Source: Arthrobotrys musiformis
Lineage: Eukaryota > Ascomycota > Orbiliomycetes > Orbiliales > Orbiliaceae
Direction: 5' to 3'
NCBI GenBank assembly: GCA_036971715.1
Contig: JAVHJL010000013.1
Span: forward strand, 1,364,001 to 1,428,000
DNA length: 64,000 bases
The position numbers and the translations under genes were made by a program. Below are positions 1 through 11,966 of the stretch, in pieces. The notes under the pieces are model-generated. The model was not told where the DNA came from and did not search any database. It worked only from the letters and a program-made list of their open reading frames with translations. Positions within the stretch are counted from its first letter, which is position 1. Every line of letters starts with the position of its first letter.

Positions 1-2
1 CA

Positions 3-206
3 CATGAGTACGGCAACGGGCTGGCGCCTGCAATTGGGGAAGGACAGTACTACATCTGTAAATACTGTGGCAGGAGGTTCTCAGTCTTAAGCGGGCTGGC
101 TCAACGTGTTGAACTTGCGGCATGCAGGAGGGGCAAAATTTGGAACGGGAATACTAACGGGGTTAGGTGGGAAGATATGATAAATGCCCTAGGGATTTTC
201 GAGTGA
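3..206 (+). CDS. C2H2-like zinc-finger protein, C-terminal end (5' truncated by window)
   Basis: Open from the left edge to TGA at 204-206, giving 67 C-terminal residues. The segment CKYCGRRFSVLSGLAQRVE followed by LAAC resembles the last zinc finger of a fungal family whose finger normally reads C-x2-C, a hydrophobic core with SGL, then a His and a final Cys. Here the usual His is replaced by Arg (codon CGT at about 106-108), so one expected zinc ligand is missing. The tail WEDMINALGIFE is short and acidic. Function is unknown; nucleic-acid or protein binding is only an inference. It is convergent with RIC1, 236 bp away stop to stop. Confidence 0.6.
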   Translation, partial: HEYGNGLAPAIGEGQYYICKYCGRRFSVLSGLAQRVELAACRRGKIWNGNTNGVRWEDMINALGIFE

Positions 207-442
207 CGATTTCGCGACAAGAGTAGCGTCTGGAAACGAGACTACGACAAGCTATTTTACATACCTATTTAAAGGCATCTTCAAAGTTCACGTTGTCGCT
301 CTTAGACAGGGATAAGAGGGAATGACTCCCTATAAGTCAATTGACAACTAAAATAACCCTAATATACCATATAAAACCACCCAAATTTCTAACAAAACGC
401 CAGCGCGGGCTAATACTATATACCGTGTGCACGCATTTGCTC

Positions 443-3400
443 TCAGGGTACATCAAGGTAGTTCCCTCCACCTGGGCTTCCACCCCTAGAAGATGCACTG
501 ATTGGGCTTAAATTATCCCGGCTGCTACCGCCCGAAGGCAGTTCCAGTCTTCTTGCGCTCTCAAACATAAAACTTTTCTCCTCATCGCCACCCGGACTTC
601 TTAGCTCTACTAGCTCCAAGGCCTCCTTAAGCGTCTTGCCACTATTGTCAAGCGCAGTAAGGAACCTGGCAAGCTCTTTGCAAAGATCCCAGTCTTCTTC
701 TGCGACAGCTCTTGAGAACAACCGGACCATATCCTGGGACGAAGAAGAAAGCTTCTCCATCGTATGGAGGATCAGTAGATAACCTCCAGCAGTCTTGAGC
801 AAGCCTCGTGATAACGATTCCTCAAATAGGACTTGAGGCGAGCCCACTACGGAGAACAAATGTGACCAAGAAGCCACTTCTGTTTTCCTTGTACACTGTA
901 CAATAACGTTGAGATATTCTGGGAAGTTTGACAGAAAGCGGACGACGAGTGGAAGTACAGCAACTAGCACGAGTTGGTTAGAATAACTGGCTAGCATATT
1001 ACGGAGGAAACGCGGGACTTACCCTCTTGCTCTGGTTGCGTATCAGCCTCATCATCCAATACATCATGCAGAAGCACTTCGAGCGCATGTTCGAAGTATG
1101 AGACGCCTTCATACTGCCTTGCAAGTCCGATTGCGGCTGCTTCATCCCGGTTTTGAAGGTGGTGACGTAGCAAATAGTTGAAAAACAAATGTGTCTATTT
1201 CAAACTCTTGTTAGTAGTCCTTCGAACAGCGCACAAACATACAAATTCGAATCCTTACCCTTGACCCAAGCCTGAAGAAAGAAAATGCAACGTCTCTTCT
1301 TTCGACGATCTCGACTTCAACGCCGCTAATTATCCCTTTAGACAATAGGATTGAAAGTGGATAAAAATCAACCGGGATTTTCACAGCTGGTGGTAGTTCC
1401 TTAGACTCCACTGAGCCGGTCAAAAGGTCCTTCACATCCATCCACACACGTAAATCCTGTCCCTCGAAGACCCATAACGAATCATTAAGATCTTGTTCAG
1501 GGAATCCATTGAGCTCCTCTGGCGGCAAAATATACTGCCTTTGAGCTGCCGGAAGATCTCGCATGAGCATGTAGTACTCCACGTTCTGGAACAGCACCCT
1601 CATCTCATATTTGAGCTCACCGCCTTCTGTCGTTGAAGGTTGCAGGACCACCAGTTTTCCATCAACTAGAAACAATACCGTGGCCAATGCGACATCCCTT
1701 GATGGATCGCCTTCCCGTAGCTGCTCCTCTGGTAGAACCCAGCTTATCGACCGAACTCTTGCAGGAGCTCGTACGATTCCATGGAACGTGATTTGACCAA
1801 CTAACCTTAACATCACCGTGTCCTTTGTCGTTGTAAAAATGAAGTGGTAAAGGGCATTGTCGTGCGTATACGCCAATAACCCATCCTCGCCAGTCAATGT
1901 TATTAGAACAACAGGGCTTGGAAGAGTCTCCACGTGCAACATCAAGGTATTGTCGAGTTGTAGTTCTCTCGAATATAACCTCAGCTCATACATGTCATCT
2001 GATTCAACTGCAGCGACAAGTATATGATGGTACCAACACAGGCCACCCCTAACAACGAAGTCGTTTTCCATCGACTCGTTTACAAAGGTTTTCCATCGTC
2101 CGGAATGTATTGAATAGTGAGCCAACCCCCTCCGTCCAGCGATAGCTAAGTACCTGCCATCGGGCGATATCGAAACTTGCCGAATGGGGTAGTTATCCAC
2201 AAGATAGGTAGGGGGTATTGGTACATGGTACCAGAGTGTCTGCTCTGTAGACAGTGTCTGAAGATCTGACTGGTCATGGCCGCGATAAACCATCAATTTC
2301 GAAGGGGTCTGAAGCACTGTTCTTGCAATATTTTGCTATATCCAACGTTAGCCCCACACCGTCTATTAGGGTGTATGAATTTAAGCTTACAGAGTTGAAC
2401 ATCCCGGTCACCGAACTCCTGGCAAGCTCTAAAATATAGACATTTTCACTTTTCCGTATGGTATCATCGGCCATTCGCTTCCCACTGACCAGAGCAATCT
2501 CTACTCCGCCAGGGAGCCATGCCCCATCGATTAGCCCATCCAGATATGCGTCATTGAATCTTTCCTTCTCCACATTGTCTGCCGAAAAGGTACTTCCTAT
2601 TAATTTCCCGTACGTCGTCCAAAGGGCCCATCCGCTTTCGAATCCAGCAAATAGGGCGTATCCATCTGGAGACCACGCGAGAAACGTCAACTTTCCGGAC
2701 GACCATTTTGACGCTGGTGGAATGATTGTGTGAGATAGTGGGATGTTTCCAACATAGTCCCGGGCGTTATAGACGTAAATGTTGCCACTACTATAGATTA
2801 GCGAGGAACAAGTATCTCGATATAGGGCTAAATCGTACCCAACCGTTGCAACAGCAATGAGCGAAAATCGTGCGTTTATCGATGCTTTTGATGCAATCAA
2901 GTTCTCAGTTTGGGGGACATGGAAGCAATATCCCTTAAATAAACGACCAGTCGACTCTGCCTCCTGTGACAGCATTAGTCTCAAACGCTGACATAGTTCC
3001 CGGAAACTTCTTAAACTCACGGTGTATGGGAGCCTCTGAACGGCATACGCTCGTCCATCACTTGTGACCCATGTACTCAAGTTCATGGGGCGATCATGGA
3101 TCATCTCACTAATTGTGACTTTCTTGCCTTGTATCCAGTTCATTCGGCTGAGCAGTTCCGTGCTTGTCTGCTGCCCAGATGTGGTATCTGGAGTCCAGCG
3201 AATACATTGAACGGCAGGAGGTCGCAGAGTGGCTACTATTAATTCGTCGTCCCAGGCCAGTGCCCTTTACTTCCCATCAGCAACTGTCCTGATCTTACGA
3301 GAACAGGGCGACATACCTAGATATCCCCGCGTCTATCTTAATAACCATACGGAAGCGTATAAGGTATTCTTTAACCCCGCCACCATCCGTAGCACCGTTC

Positions 3401-4214
3401 AGTAGATTTGAATGATTCCCCATCGCATTGTGGGCGTGTGATTTTGTTGGGAAAGAGGGACGGTAGACTTTACTCGAGGGATCGGATTGCAAAATGTATG
3501 TTATCAGATACCCCTCTGTCGTTTGGACTACAAAGACCTGGGAATCCGGACGAATCATGACATCTACATTCTGCCCGTAGAGTTTAAGAGAAGAGGCAGA
3601 ACGCAGGACTTGGGCGACAACGGCAGTAGGCTAGAGGACATTGGTCACTTTGGTCAATCAACTTAGCTGGTCGGCATAATATGAGGAATCCATATGCCAA
3701 TCAATGCTAGCCCAAGAAGCTAGCTAGATAGATCAAGAGCCCGACTTACTCGTGTCTGCCAGACCACCAGCTCGGCCGAGCTGATTGTAGCGAAAAGCGA
3801 CCCACTCCGGGAGATCTTGATGGCCAGGACATCGCGATTGGGGAGCTTAGACGGGTCTGCATGTCTTTCCTCCCAATCCCCGACCGAAGACTTCTCATAT
3901 CTCTCAACCAACACTGCTTCTTCATCTGCTTCCTCATCTGCTTCTTCAACTGCAGCTGGTCCTCCCCTATTAAATGTGGTGTTTTCCTTCGGTTCTAGGT
4001 CCGGAATCTCGGGGACGGTCTCCAAGGGATTCAACTTATCGCCGACATACGGCTCTCCGAAATCATCATCGTGGCCGGTGTTTGCCGGTGTTCTTGGGGT
4101 ACTCGCAGGGAACGCGAGAGGCGACGGCGGTACCGTCTCTCTGGCGAAATCGTCGAGAGCATGCTGGGGCAGCTTGGAGGTATACACCCTGGGAACGTTG
4201 AGCGGCCAGTACAT
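443..4214 (-). CDS. RIC1: RIC1, GEF subunit for the Golgi Rab Ypt6/Rab6
   Basis: Six exons: 4214-3750, 3630-3317, 3264-2391, 2335-1259, 1194-1023, 963-443; 1140 aa, all junctions in phase with GT-AG sites. The start was set at MYWPLNVPRVYT because the family begins this way; an in-frame ATG 36 codons upstream is not conserved-looking. The N-terminal two thirds are WD40-like (ISRSGSLFATISSAELVVWQTR region, later ISPDGRYLAIAGRRGLAHYS). The C-terminal RIC1 domain starts near residue 900 and contains HALEVLLHDVLDDEA and VIVQCTRKTEVASW, close to human RIC1. By family knowledge Ric1 with Rgp1 activates Ypt6/Rab6 in retrograde transport to the Golgi. It is divergent from YIF1, another Golgi Rab-network gene, across 489 bp. 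The last 30 residues are Ser/Gly-rich and probably disordered. Confidence 0.93.
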
Positions 4215-4703
4215 GGCTGGGCGATGTTGCACGTTGTATCTGTGTATTCCCGGCCTATAAGGGCGACATTGCTCCCTCTTCCTCGAGGAGCCGGTGACGT
4301 TCTGGCGGTGATACCGGTACAATTGATGTCCGATGTCAGGTTGGTTGCTTTGATTTGGATCGGTGGGTTGGTTTGGGTCGTGTTGGGCCCATCAGCATTC
4401 CAACATTCCAGCGAGCAGCACGGCGCGTTTGAGGCCCAGCGTGGAGCTTTGAGACACTCGAGACCACATCTCCACTCCGCTCCATCTGATCGTTCTCGAC
4501 AAACACCAACGTCATTCGCATCCTTCCTCTTCCAGCTTCGAATCCACAGGGCCCATCATCCCACCCAGCTAGACCGGTTCTAGATCCCTACGCATACGCA
4601 CATACACCCGGACGGGAATATTGGATTGCAGACGGACACTCTGCTGGCCTTTTCCCTTGCTCCCAAGTGGTCTTTCGACCGTCCACCCCCCTCGTATTGA
4701 AAG
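4215..4703. promoter_or_regulatory. Divergent promoter region RIC1 / YIF1
   Basis: 489 bp between the start codons of RIC1 (-) and YIF1 (+). It must hold both 5' UTRs and promoters. C-rich pyrimidine patches lie near 4465-4570 and 4670-4695. No clear TATA box. Open frames here are extensions or shadows of the two genes. Confidence 0.6.
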
Positions 4704-5893
4704 ATGGCGCACCAGAGACCTGCCTTCACAGCCGCTTCTCCTCCACTTCTTCACCATCCCGTAGGTTCCCTCGATCCTCCGAAGAGTGTGTACGTTTAAC
4801 TTACACATATCCACTATGCAGGTCCCTCAGCATCCTATACCGTCCCACACAATGAGGTCGCCTCCACCCCTCTCCCAAGGGTCATCAGGTTCTGCCTACG
4901 CTGCATCTCCATATCAACCACAGCCGGGTGTGCCGATGCATAACCAGGGCCACAACATCCATCCTGCATATGGCGCGTTTCTTACAGACCCGGCCGCCCA
5001 GATCGGCCTGCAAATGGGTGCGTCGGCCATGAGGAACAGTCGAGAATACCTTGAACAGAACGTTAGTAACCCATGGCATCCTCCAAGGAGTCGCCGTATG
5101 CTATGGCCACCCTCCTGACGATTGTATCTTTTGCCAGGTGAACCGATATGTCAACTACACGGCCCTTAAACACTACTTCAATGTCTCCAATTCATACGTG
5201 CTTAATAAGCTCCGACTAGTAATATTCCCCTGGAGACATCGGCCCTGGACTCGGATTCCAAAGCCTGTAGGGCCGGGCCAAGCGGATGGCATGTTTTTGC
5301 CGCCACGAGACGATCTGAACAGTCCGGATATGTACATTCCCGTTATGGCGTTTGTGACCTATATCCTGCTGTATACCATGTTGGCGGGTATTCGCGGTCA
5401 CTTCCACCCTGAACTCCTCGGCAAGCTCGCATCCACGGCTTTCGCAATCGTCCTGCTGGAAATCTTAGGGCTGAAGTTCGGCTGCTACCTGTTGAACATC
5501 AATAACGAATCCCAGCTACTGGACCTGGTAGCGTACAGTGGCTACAAGTTTGTTGGAATAATCGCCACAATCTTGATTCAGGAACTGTCCTCCAATGGGT
5601 GGCTGCGGTTCTTGGGATTCTTTTACTTCTTCTCATCCAACGCCTTCTTTTTGGTAAGCTAGACAACCGTCGTACTCATATATAATCCCGGTGCGGCATC
5701 ACTAACATAAACTTCGCAAACTATTCAGCTACGGAGTCTGAAATACGTTCTACTTCCCGAAACATCAACCGACAACCCGCGGGGTACCGTGCAAGCTGTC
5801 GCGAGAGCTCAAAGGAACCGAAGGACACAGTTTCTATTCATCTATTCTTATGTCGTTCAGTTTGTTTTCATGTGGATCCTAACCACCGGCTAA
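4704..5893 (+). CDS. YIF1: YIF1, Golgi/ER membrane protein of the Yip1-Yif1 complex
   Basis: Four exons: 4704-4760, 4822-5061, 5138-5653, 5729-5893; 325 aa. The first exon encodes 19 residues ending LLHHP, which join VPQHPIPSHT, a Pro-rich N-terminus typical of fungal YIF1. The core begins REYLEQN-VNRYVNYTALKHYFNV, diagnostic of the Hrf1/YIF1 family. Several membrane segments follow from about residue 165 (MAFVTYILLYTML, FAIVLLEILGL, FLGFFYFF) to the C-terminal FIYSYVVQFVFMWILTTG. By family knowledge Yif1 binds Yip1 and Rab proteins such as Ypt1 and acts in ER-to-Golgi vesicle fusion. All introns are 60-76 nt with GT-AG ends. Confidence 0.94.
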
Positions 5894-6477
5894 GCCAAAC
5901 GTGACCTCAAGTTTTCAATCGGTTGGATAAGTCGATCCAAGAACGTGTGCTTACGACCCCCGCCTCAAGGACTTACTTCTTAGCATGTTGATTATCTGGC
6001 GAGCAAGTGTTCCCCTTTTATTATCTTTTTTTGGTTGTCCTTTGTATTCAAAAGTGTAAGTATTTACATGTCCACGTAGCAAGCCAGCTATTGTGGCCGG
6101 TGCGGTATAGAGGAGGAGGAAGAGGAAGAGGAAGAATAAAAATGTACATATTGGCCAACATATATACAATCGTCCAAAGAGCTTGTCTTCTAACAAGCCA
6201 ACTTTTGTTACGCCTAGATGCTGTGAAGAGCCGAGATTTGCAACTTTCTGCAGAGAAATGGGCAGAGTTGAGTTTCGACTTTGATAGGAGAAGGGTATGT
6301 AAGAACAATCAATAACAAAAAAAAAGGCTGCAGGGCGGGAAGATTATATAAATGGGCGCCAATGGAGCATGCAAAAGCAGAAGATTATGCATGCTATGAC
6401 ACCTCTCGAAGAAACCACAACTGGATATATTAAGGGTAGATCAAGTACCTCAAGGGATTCCTACTTCAACCCCCAAG
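5894..6477. other. Intergenic, 3' ends of YIF1 and SLP2
   Basis: 584 bp between two convergent stop codons. It holds a short (GAGGAA) purine run at about 6110-6136 and an A9 run near 6317. No gene seen; likely both 3' UTRs. Confidence 0.6.
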
Positions 6478-7969
6478 TTATTTCTTCTTCTTATCCTTGT
6501 CCTTTGCAGAGTCGAATTCTTCTAACAAAGCATCCTTGTAACTTGTCTCCTTCTTTTTCTTGTCGTAGTTCTCCCTCCACTTTTGATTCAGGTTCTCCTC
6601 GACGGCACTTGTATTCAGAACCACCTGATTCTTGGATTGTTGCTCTGAAATCTTTCCGTAAATCCCCATGGCACCGGCAATCATCCCTCCAACATCTCCC
6701 ATCTGGCTGGGGATGACAATAGTATTACTCTCTTTAGCTAGCTTGCTAAAGGCATCGACATACTTCTCAGCAACAGACAAGCTAATGGCGTTCTGGGCGC
6801 TTTCTGCACCAGCCTGGATCGAAGCCGAAACCTTTTCAATCCCGAGCGCCGTAGCCTCTGCCCTTAGTCGGATAGCTTCAGCCTCACCAGCTGCTCTATT
6901 GATTTGCTCGGCCTTCAAGGCTTCAGAAGCAAGGATAACACTCTGCTTCTTTCCCTCTGCGATATTGATAGCTGCCTGCCTTTGACCTTCGGACTCCAAA
7001 ATCTCCGCTCTCTTCGATCTTTCCGCAGAAACCTGTCTATGCATAGCATGCAATACAGCCTCGGGAGCATGGATATCCCTGATTTCGTATCTAAGCACCT
7101 TAACACCCCAATCCTGCGACGCCTCGTTGATCGCCATGGTAATATTGGTGTTAAGGTTTGCACGTTCCTTCAAAACGTGGTCGAGAGTCAATTGGCCAAT
7201 CTCCGAACGCATGGTCGTTTGCGCAAGTTGAGAAATAGCGTATTCGGCATCTTCGACACCGTATGAAGCTTTGTAGGCGTCGAATATGCGGATATAGAGG
7301 ACGCCGTCGAGTTCGAGTGTGACATTGTCTGCCGTCTACTCGTACCATTAGCTCTATCGCCCTCCACCCAAGGCACCGGGAACTACTAACAATAGCTGAC
7401 TGCGACGGGATTCCAATCGCGACTTCTTTCAAAGTCTTAACATATTTAATCTTATCGATGATCGGGATTAAAATTGCCAAACCGGGTTCCAGGATCCTAC
7501 TCAGCGATTAGCTTGGCCACCAAGACAACAATGTCCAAACGTCCACAGACATACCTGTGGAATTTTCCCATACGCTCCACAACCCACGCTGTCTGCTGAG
7601 GTACGAATCTAAACCCCGACTATTAACTCGTTGTCAATAACCACGTGGCTGCTAAAATCAGACGAACCGGATGATAGTGTTGGCGGGTAGACTAGGCGCG
7701 GTGAAGTATGACGAGGAGCCGAGGCTGCTGCTACCGGCTACATAGGACGAAGCATTCCGGGATGTCGCTGGGCTCGTATTGGACACATGCAAAGAGGCAG
7801 TCGGTGTAGACTTGGGTACAGCGGGGGAGTTCTGAGGTCTCGCGGGATAGTTGGTAAGGCTCAAACTTCTAGCTGTCGATAGAGAAGCGGCTCTTGTTGT
7901 GGCAGCTAAGAGGTAAGGTTGTGTACGGTAGGCAAGCGCCCGAGTGGCGGGACGAGCAAGTGAAGCCAT
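6478..7969 (-). CDS. Mitochondrial stomatin-like protein 2 (SPFH/prohibitin family)
   Basis: Four exons: 7969-7668, 7608-7555, 7496-7391, 7335-6478; 439 aa. The first ~90 residues are rich in Ala, Arg, Ser and Thr without acidic residues, a likely mitochondrial presequence. The SPFH domain starts at NTIIRFVPQQTAWVVERMGK and continues through ITADNVTLELDGVLYIRIFD, as in SLP-2. A long coiled coil follows (AERSKRAEILESEGQRQAAI). The C-terminus is Lys-rich (DSAKDKDKKKK). By family knowledge SLP-2 organises cardiolipin-rich inner-membrane domains and supports respiratory complexes and proteases. The first intron has an unusual GTTCGT donor at 7667; it was chosen because it restores the IRFVPQQ consensus exactly. 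Confidence 0.92.
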
Positions 7970-8396
7970 TTTGTGATTGGTGATGTCGATGATGGAGATT
8001 GCGGGGCAGACGGGTCAAAGGTGGAGGAGTGGGAGAATGCACATGGAAATTTATATCCAATTGAATGACGCGCAGAAGAAGCAATGCCGTGAGTCAAAAC
8101 CCAACGCCCAACACAACGGTTGTCGACAGATGCCTTTCACTATATTCGCACAGGGCGGAAGGAGCCCTCCTCGTTCATCCGATCCACAGCACTCCCGGCT
8201 TCAAAAAATGTATTTACATGAATGTATGTATGTATTTTCGGAACTCCTCCGAACGCCAGGGCAGGTCCAAAATGCACAAATGGCTTTTAAGTTGCTTTTG
8301 CATGAGGATTCGGCCTCATATAATTCAAACAGGGAAACTCCCAACGCCAGGACCCTATCTTATGCATCCTCCCATCGTATACTTTCTTTGCTGGTC
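7970..8396. other. Spacer: SLP2 promoter and GCN3 3' UTR
   Basis: 427 bp between the SLP2 start and the GCN3 stop, both genes on the minus strand. A short ATGT/TATG run lies at 8216-8235. Open frames here lack family similarity. Confidence 0.55.
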
Positions 8397-9861
8397 TCAG
8401 AACCAAATTTTAAGAAGTTCCTCGCTTACAGAACTATTCCATATTGTTAGCACAGTTACTATTTCGTACTAAGTTTCGAATCGGGACATACCTAGGCGTA
8501 AGGACACCAGCCTCGGTAATGATGGCAGTCAACAATGTGGGTGGCGTAAAGTCCACAAATCTATCGTTTCCGATTCGTTCAGCCTCCTCAATCGTATCTT
8601 TCTTAGCCGGCTTCGGCTCTTCTGTGTCATCAACAGTAAAGTTGATTACGGATTGTGTGACGGGCAAATCATAGGCTATAGAAGATTAGTCACCATTCTA
8701 AGGGGTTCGATACAGACTAAGGGTTCGGCTTACAGTCGATAGGATAGAGGCGAACGAACTTGTGGGTTTCGCAAACAGCGTAGACACTCTTGCCAGCCGC
8801 TTTCGCGAGAGTCGCCATCTGGCACGTTCCGAGGACTATTCCCGCTCCCAAGTTAGCCTCGATCGGACGAAATGCTCAATTTGTTGGAAACCAACCACGT
8901 ACCATTAATAATGCCCCCGTTCTCGACGACTCCTTCCGCTCCAATAAGGACGAAGTCAACTTTGTTCATGGCATATCCGACGGCACCCTCTGGAACAATC
9001 GCAACAGGAACTCCTTTTTCCCTCAGCATTGAAGCGAGCCTTTTCCCACCAGAGCCTTCGGTAGTAACGACCTGGAACCTAATGTGATTTCTCAAGGCAT
9101 CCATCATCATTCCCCAAACAACTCTGCTAAATGAAATTGTTAGGACGGTGCATCCATCAGTAATGAAATGCGATCCGAGCTTGGCAAGTTTCTTTCGAGA
9201 ATCCTTAGCTCTCGAGTCGAACAACTTGTAACTTTGCTTTAGATGCGCAACAAGTTTCGGCATGGATTGTGAGTGTCGCAAGAACCGGACAATAAAACGG
9301 AGGAAGAGATCACAACCAGCCGACAACGAGATAGGATTACGAATTGACTCCTTGAGAGCATTGATACCCCGGTTGAGGACATCAAGGAACTCAGCTGTCG
9401 TCTGTGAATTTATCCTTTCGACGAGGTCCACGAGAGATTTGATGGCCGCAACCGGCATAGCTATTCAAGACAATATATCGATTAGAACGACAAGTGATAT
9501 CAACGAAACGAGGGGAGAGAATACTTACTGAGATCATGGTCACTTCGTAGGTGGGTAAGGTATACTTCTCGGATGCTAGGTAGACGGACGGCAATTTCCG
9601 TTAGAGAGCCTATTCCGAGATCGTACATCAAAGGAAGGAATGGGCAACTAACTCGAATACACCGCTGTTCAGTTGAACAACCCCTGGCTTTAGGGCAGAT
9701 GCATCACCGATAGTAGAAGTTGCGTCCACCGGCGTAGGGACCTGCAATTCCAGTTTTGGAAGAGCTTAAGTTGATATTCGTCAGCATGTAATTTCATTTC
9801 CTTATGTTTCTCCCTTCTCTAAAAGCTACCATGACTCACAGGTGGTAGCAATCGTAGCCAT
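8397..9861 (-). CDS. GCN3: Translation initiation factor eIF2B subunit alpha
   Basis: Seven exons: 9861-9840, 9764-9653, 9575-9529, 9460-8903, 8835-8734, 8675-8492, 8433-8397; 353 aa. The first exon is 22 nt and exon 3 only 47 nt. Joined exons give GVFDIREVYLTHLRSDHDL then TMPVAAIKSLVDL, matching the family at the 9529/9460 junction. Family hallmarks: NPISLSAGCDLFLRF, FITDGCTVLTISFSRVV, VGYAMNKVDFVLIGAEGVVE-NGGIINVLGT, and the end LLTAIITEAGVLTP-SSVSEELLKIWF. By family knowledge it is the regulatory subunit of the eIF2 guanine-nucleotide exchange factor; it senses phosphorylated eIF2 and so controls general translation and the GCN4-type amino-acid response. Divergent from the NECAP-like gene. 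Confidence 0.94.
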
Positions 9862-10661
9862 TCTTAGATATCAATAGCCCTCGAATCCGATTCTAATGAT
9901 ACTAGCAGCAGGAGGATGTTGATGCGACAGTGTGCGCCGGAGATGGTATGGCTAGCGAGCCGTAGAGGGGGGAGCGATGAAGATATAAACGTTGATGAAG
10001 TTGCTTGGAGGTCGGTCGACGGAATTTCTTTGAAGCTCGGTTTGCGGTGCTTGTTTGTGTCACGCTTAAAAGACGACCTTACCCAAAGCGGCCAGACGTC
10101 TTCAGTGGGCTGCTTATCGATAGCAACCTCACCTCAACACATCAACACATCCCCTCCAAAGGCCTCAAAAAGGTGCTGGAGGGCGATATAAAACATTCTC
10201 GTATCCTCAGAATGGCAGGTGAATGCACCTGCGTGCAGAAGACAGCCGCTTTCTGAGTCAATCGAGTTGATGGAAATAGATTTGGAGGTTGCTTGCTCCC
10301 CTCCCGACATTTTCCTCTCGGTGAACATGTGCAGCAGTGCCAAATACGTTCTGTGCACCAACAGACTTATATATATACCCCGCCACCAAGCATCCCTGCT
10401 GGTATGCACGCTAGCATTGCCCTGGGACGGCCACCCAATCACAGAAGCAGTGCCAGCACTTGCATGCTGGGTTGCATGTTGGGCCATTGGCAGCCCAAAG
10501 TTCCCTTCTTAGTTCCTTAGAGCCCTAGGTACGACTATAATAGCCTTCGATGGACATTCCATCTTGATCCACAAGATCTCTCTTCCTCTTACTTGTTTCT
10601 CCCCCCTTACCATGCCGCCAACGTAAAACCAAGCCACCCCGCGAACTGCGACGAATCCGCG
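9862..10661. promoter_or_regulatory. Divergent promoter region GCN3 / NECAP-like gene
   Basis: 800 bp between two start codons. A TATATATATA element lies at about 10368-10377, pointing to either gene. A frame of 117 codons on the minus strand (10134-10487) has no recognisable domain and is taken as chance. Confidence 0.55.
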
Positions 10662-11650
10662 ATGGCCGACGAAAAGATCGAAAACGTCCTCTTCCTCGGC
10701 AGAGTCCATTGCTATGCCGTCCCACCTCTCACCGCAAACAAGGGCTACAAGGCCTCTGAATGGCGCATCGAGGACCCTAAGTCCGTCATCTTCACGGCTC
10801 GTATTCGCGTCATAGAAACCTCCGATATTGATGGTGGAAATGTCAAGACCAATATCAGGCTAGAGGATCCCACATCTGGCGAGTTGTTCGCCAATGGCCC
10901 TTACGAGGTTCGCATCTTAGTCCCTTACTCGGTAGCTCCAACTTTTCCAACAGAGTCTAATACAAACCCGGCTATGTCTCTAGGGCCCATATTGTGTCTC
11001 CCCTGTGACTGACTCTTCACGTTTTTTCGCTGTGCGCGTCGTAGATGGAGCTCGTCGTGCTTATTTGGGGATTGGCTTCGAGGAACGATCCGATGCATTT
11101 GATTTCAACGTATGCCTACAAGAAGTTCGTAGACATAGCAACCTAGAAGACCAGCACGGTGGCCCTGCCAATAATTTGGCAGGGAAAACTTCTTATGGAA
11201 CTGGTAGAACCGCAGCAGCACCAGGCCAACCCGCAAAATCATCACCAGCAGCAGCTGTATTAAACGCTCCACCGAAAGACTACTCGCTAAAGGATGGCGA
11301 AACCATAAGTATAACTATTGGGGTACGGCTTCCCTCTCTGAGTTATAAAGATCTTATTACGAGGAAGGGTTTGAGAAACGAACGAAGGCTAATTTACAAT
11401 TACTCGTGATGTACAGAACAAGGGTAGACGTAGTAGGCCTCCAAGTTACCACACACCAGCATCAGACTCAAGTAACGGTTTCCCGTTACCTTTTCTACCA
11501 CCACCACCCACTGCCGATGCTGTAAAGAAGAAGAGACAGAGCATGACGGAAATCGAAATGGCAGCAGAGTCTGCATTCGTTGGCATTCCGGCTCCCCCTA
11601 CGTCTACGAGGACAACCGGGTTCGACGACGAGTTTGGCGACTTTGTTTGA
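10662..11650 (+). CDS. NECAP-like adaptin-ear-binding coat protein (DUF1681)
   Basis: Three exons: 10662-10907, 10984-11322, 11417-11650; 272 aa. The N-terminal NECAP PH-like domain is clear: ENVLFLGRVHCYAVPPLTAN, GYKASEWRIEDP, then VTDSSRFFAVRVVDGARRAY and GIGFEERSDAFDFNVCLQE. The C-terminal half is low-complexity, with Pro, Ser and Gln stretches, and ends GFDDEFGDFV, an acidic-aromatic motif of the type that binds adaptor ears. By family knowledge NECAPs work at clathrin-coated pits with AP-2. The first intron is uncertain: the donor may be GTTCGC at 10908 (used here) or GTAGCT 24 nt later; both keep the frame, and the first gives the family's usual spacing. Confidence 0.88.
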
Positions 11651-11966
11651 CCGGATGTATCATGCATGGCCTACCGCAATATTTCAGCTCTAATAGTGGC
11701 TACCAGTGTACTATAATACCATGGTTATCATGATCTAGTTCGATTCCTTTCCAGCTCAAATTTCTTTTGTTCATTTTGCCTCTTTAGTAAAAATTACGGC
11801 GAATGAATTACGGCTCGAATAAGAGACGTATGCTGCATACATGGACTTCTATCTCATTTGTTCCCAACGCCCCCGCAAGCTCTCCCGGAATATAACGCCG
11901 CTATGTAAGAAAAGGAAGAAAAGGAAGAAGGGGGAAAAAAAGCAATGACAAGCTAGCGGGATGCAA
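11651..11966. other. Convergent 3' region of NECAP-like gene and ARB1
   Basis: 316 bp between stop codons, with a purine-rich run (GGAAGAAAAGGAAGAAGGGGG) near 11911-11938. No gene seen. Confidence 0.55.

Noticed and set aside
10134..10487. Minus-strand 117-codon frame between GCN3 and the NECAP-like gene
   Set aside because: Lies in a divergent promoter, no domain, overlapped by plus-strand frames.
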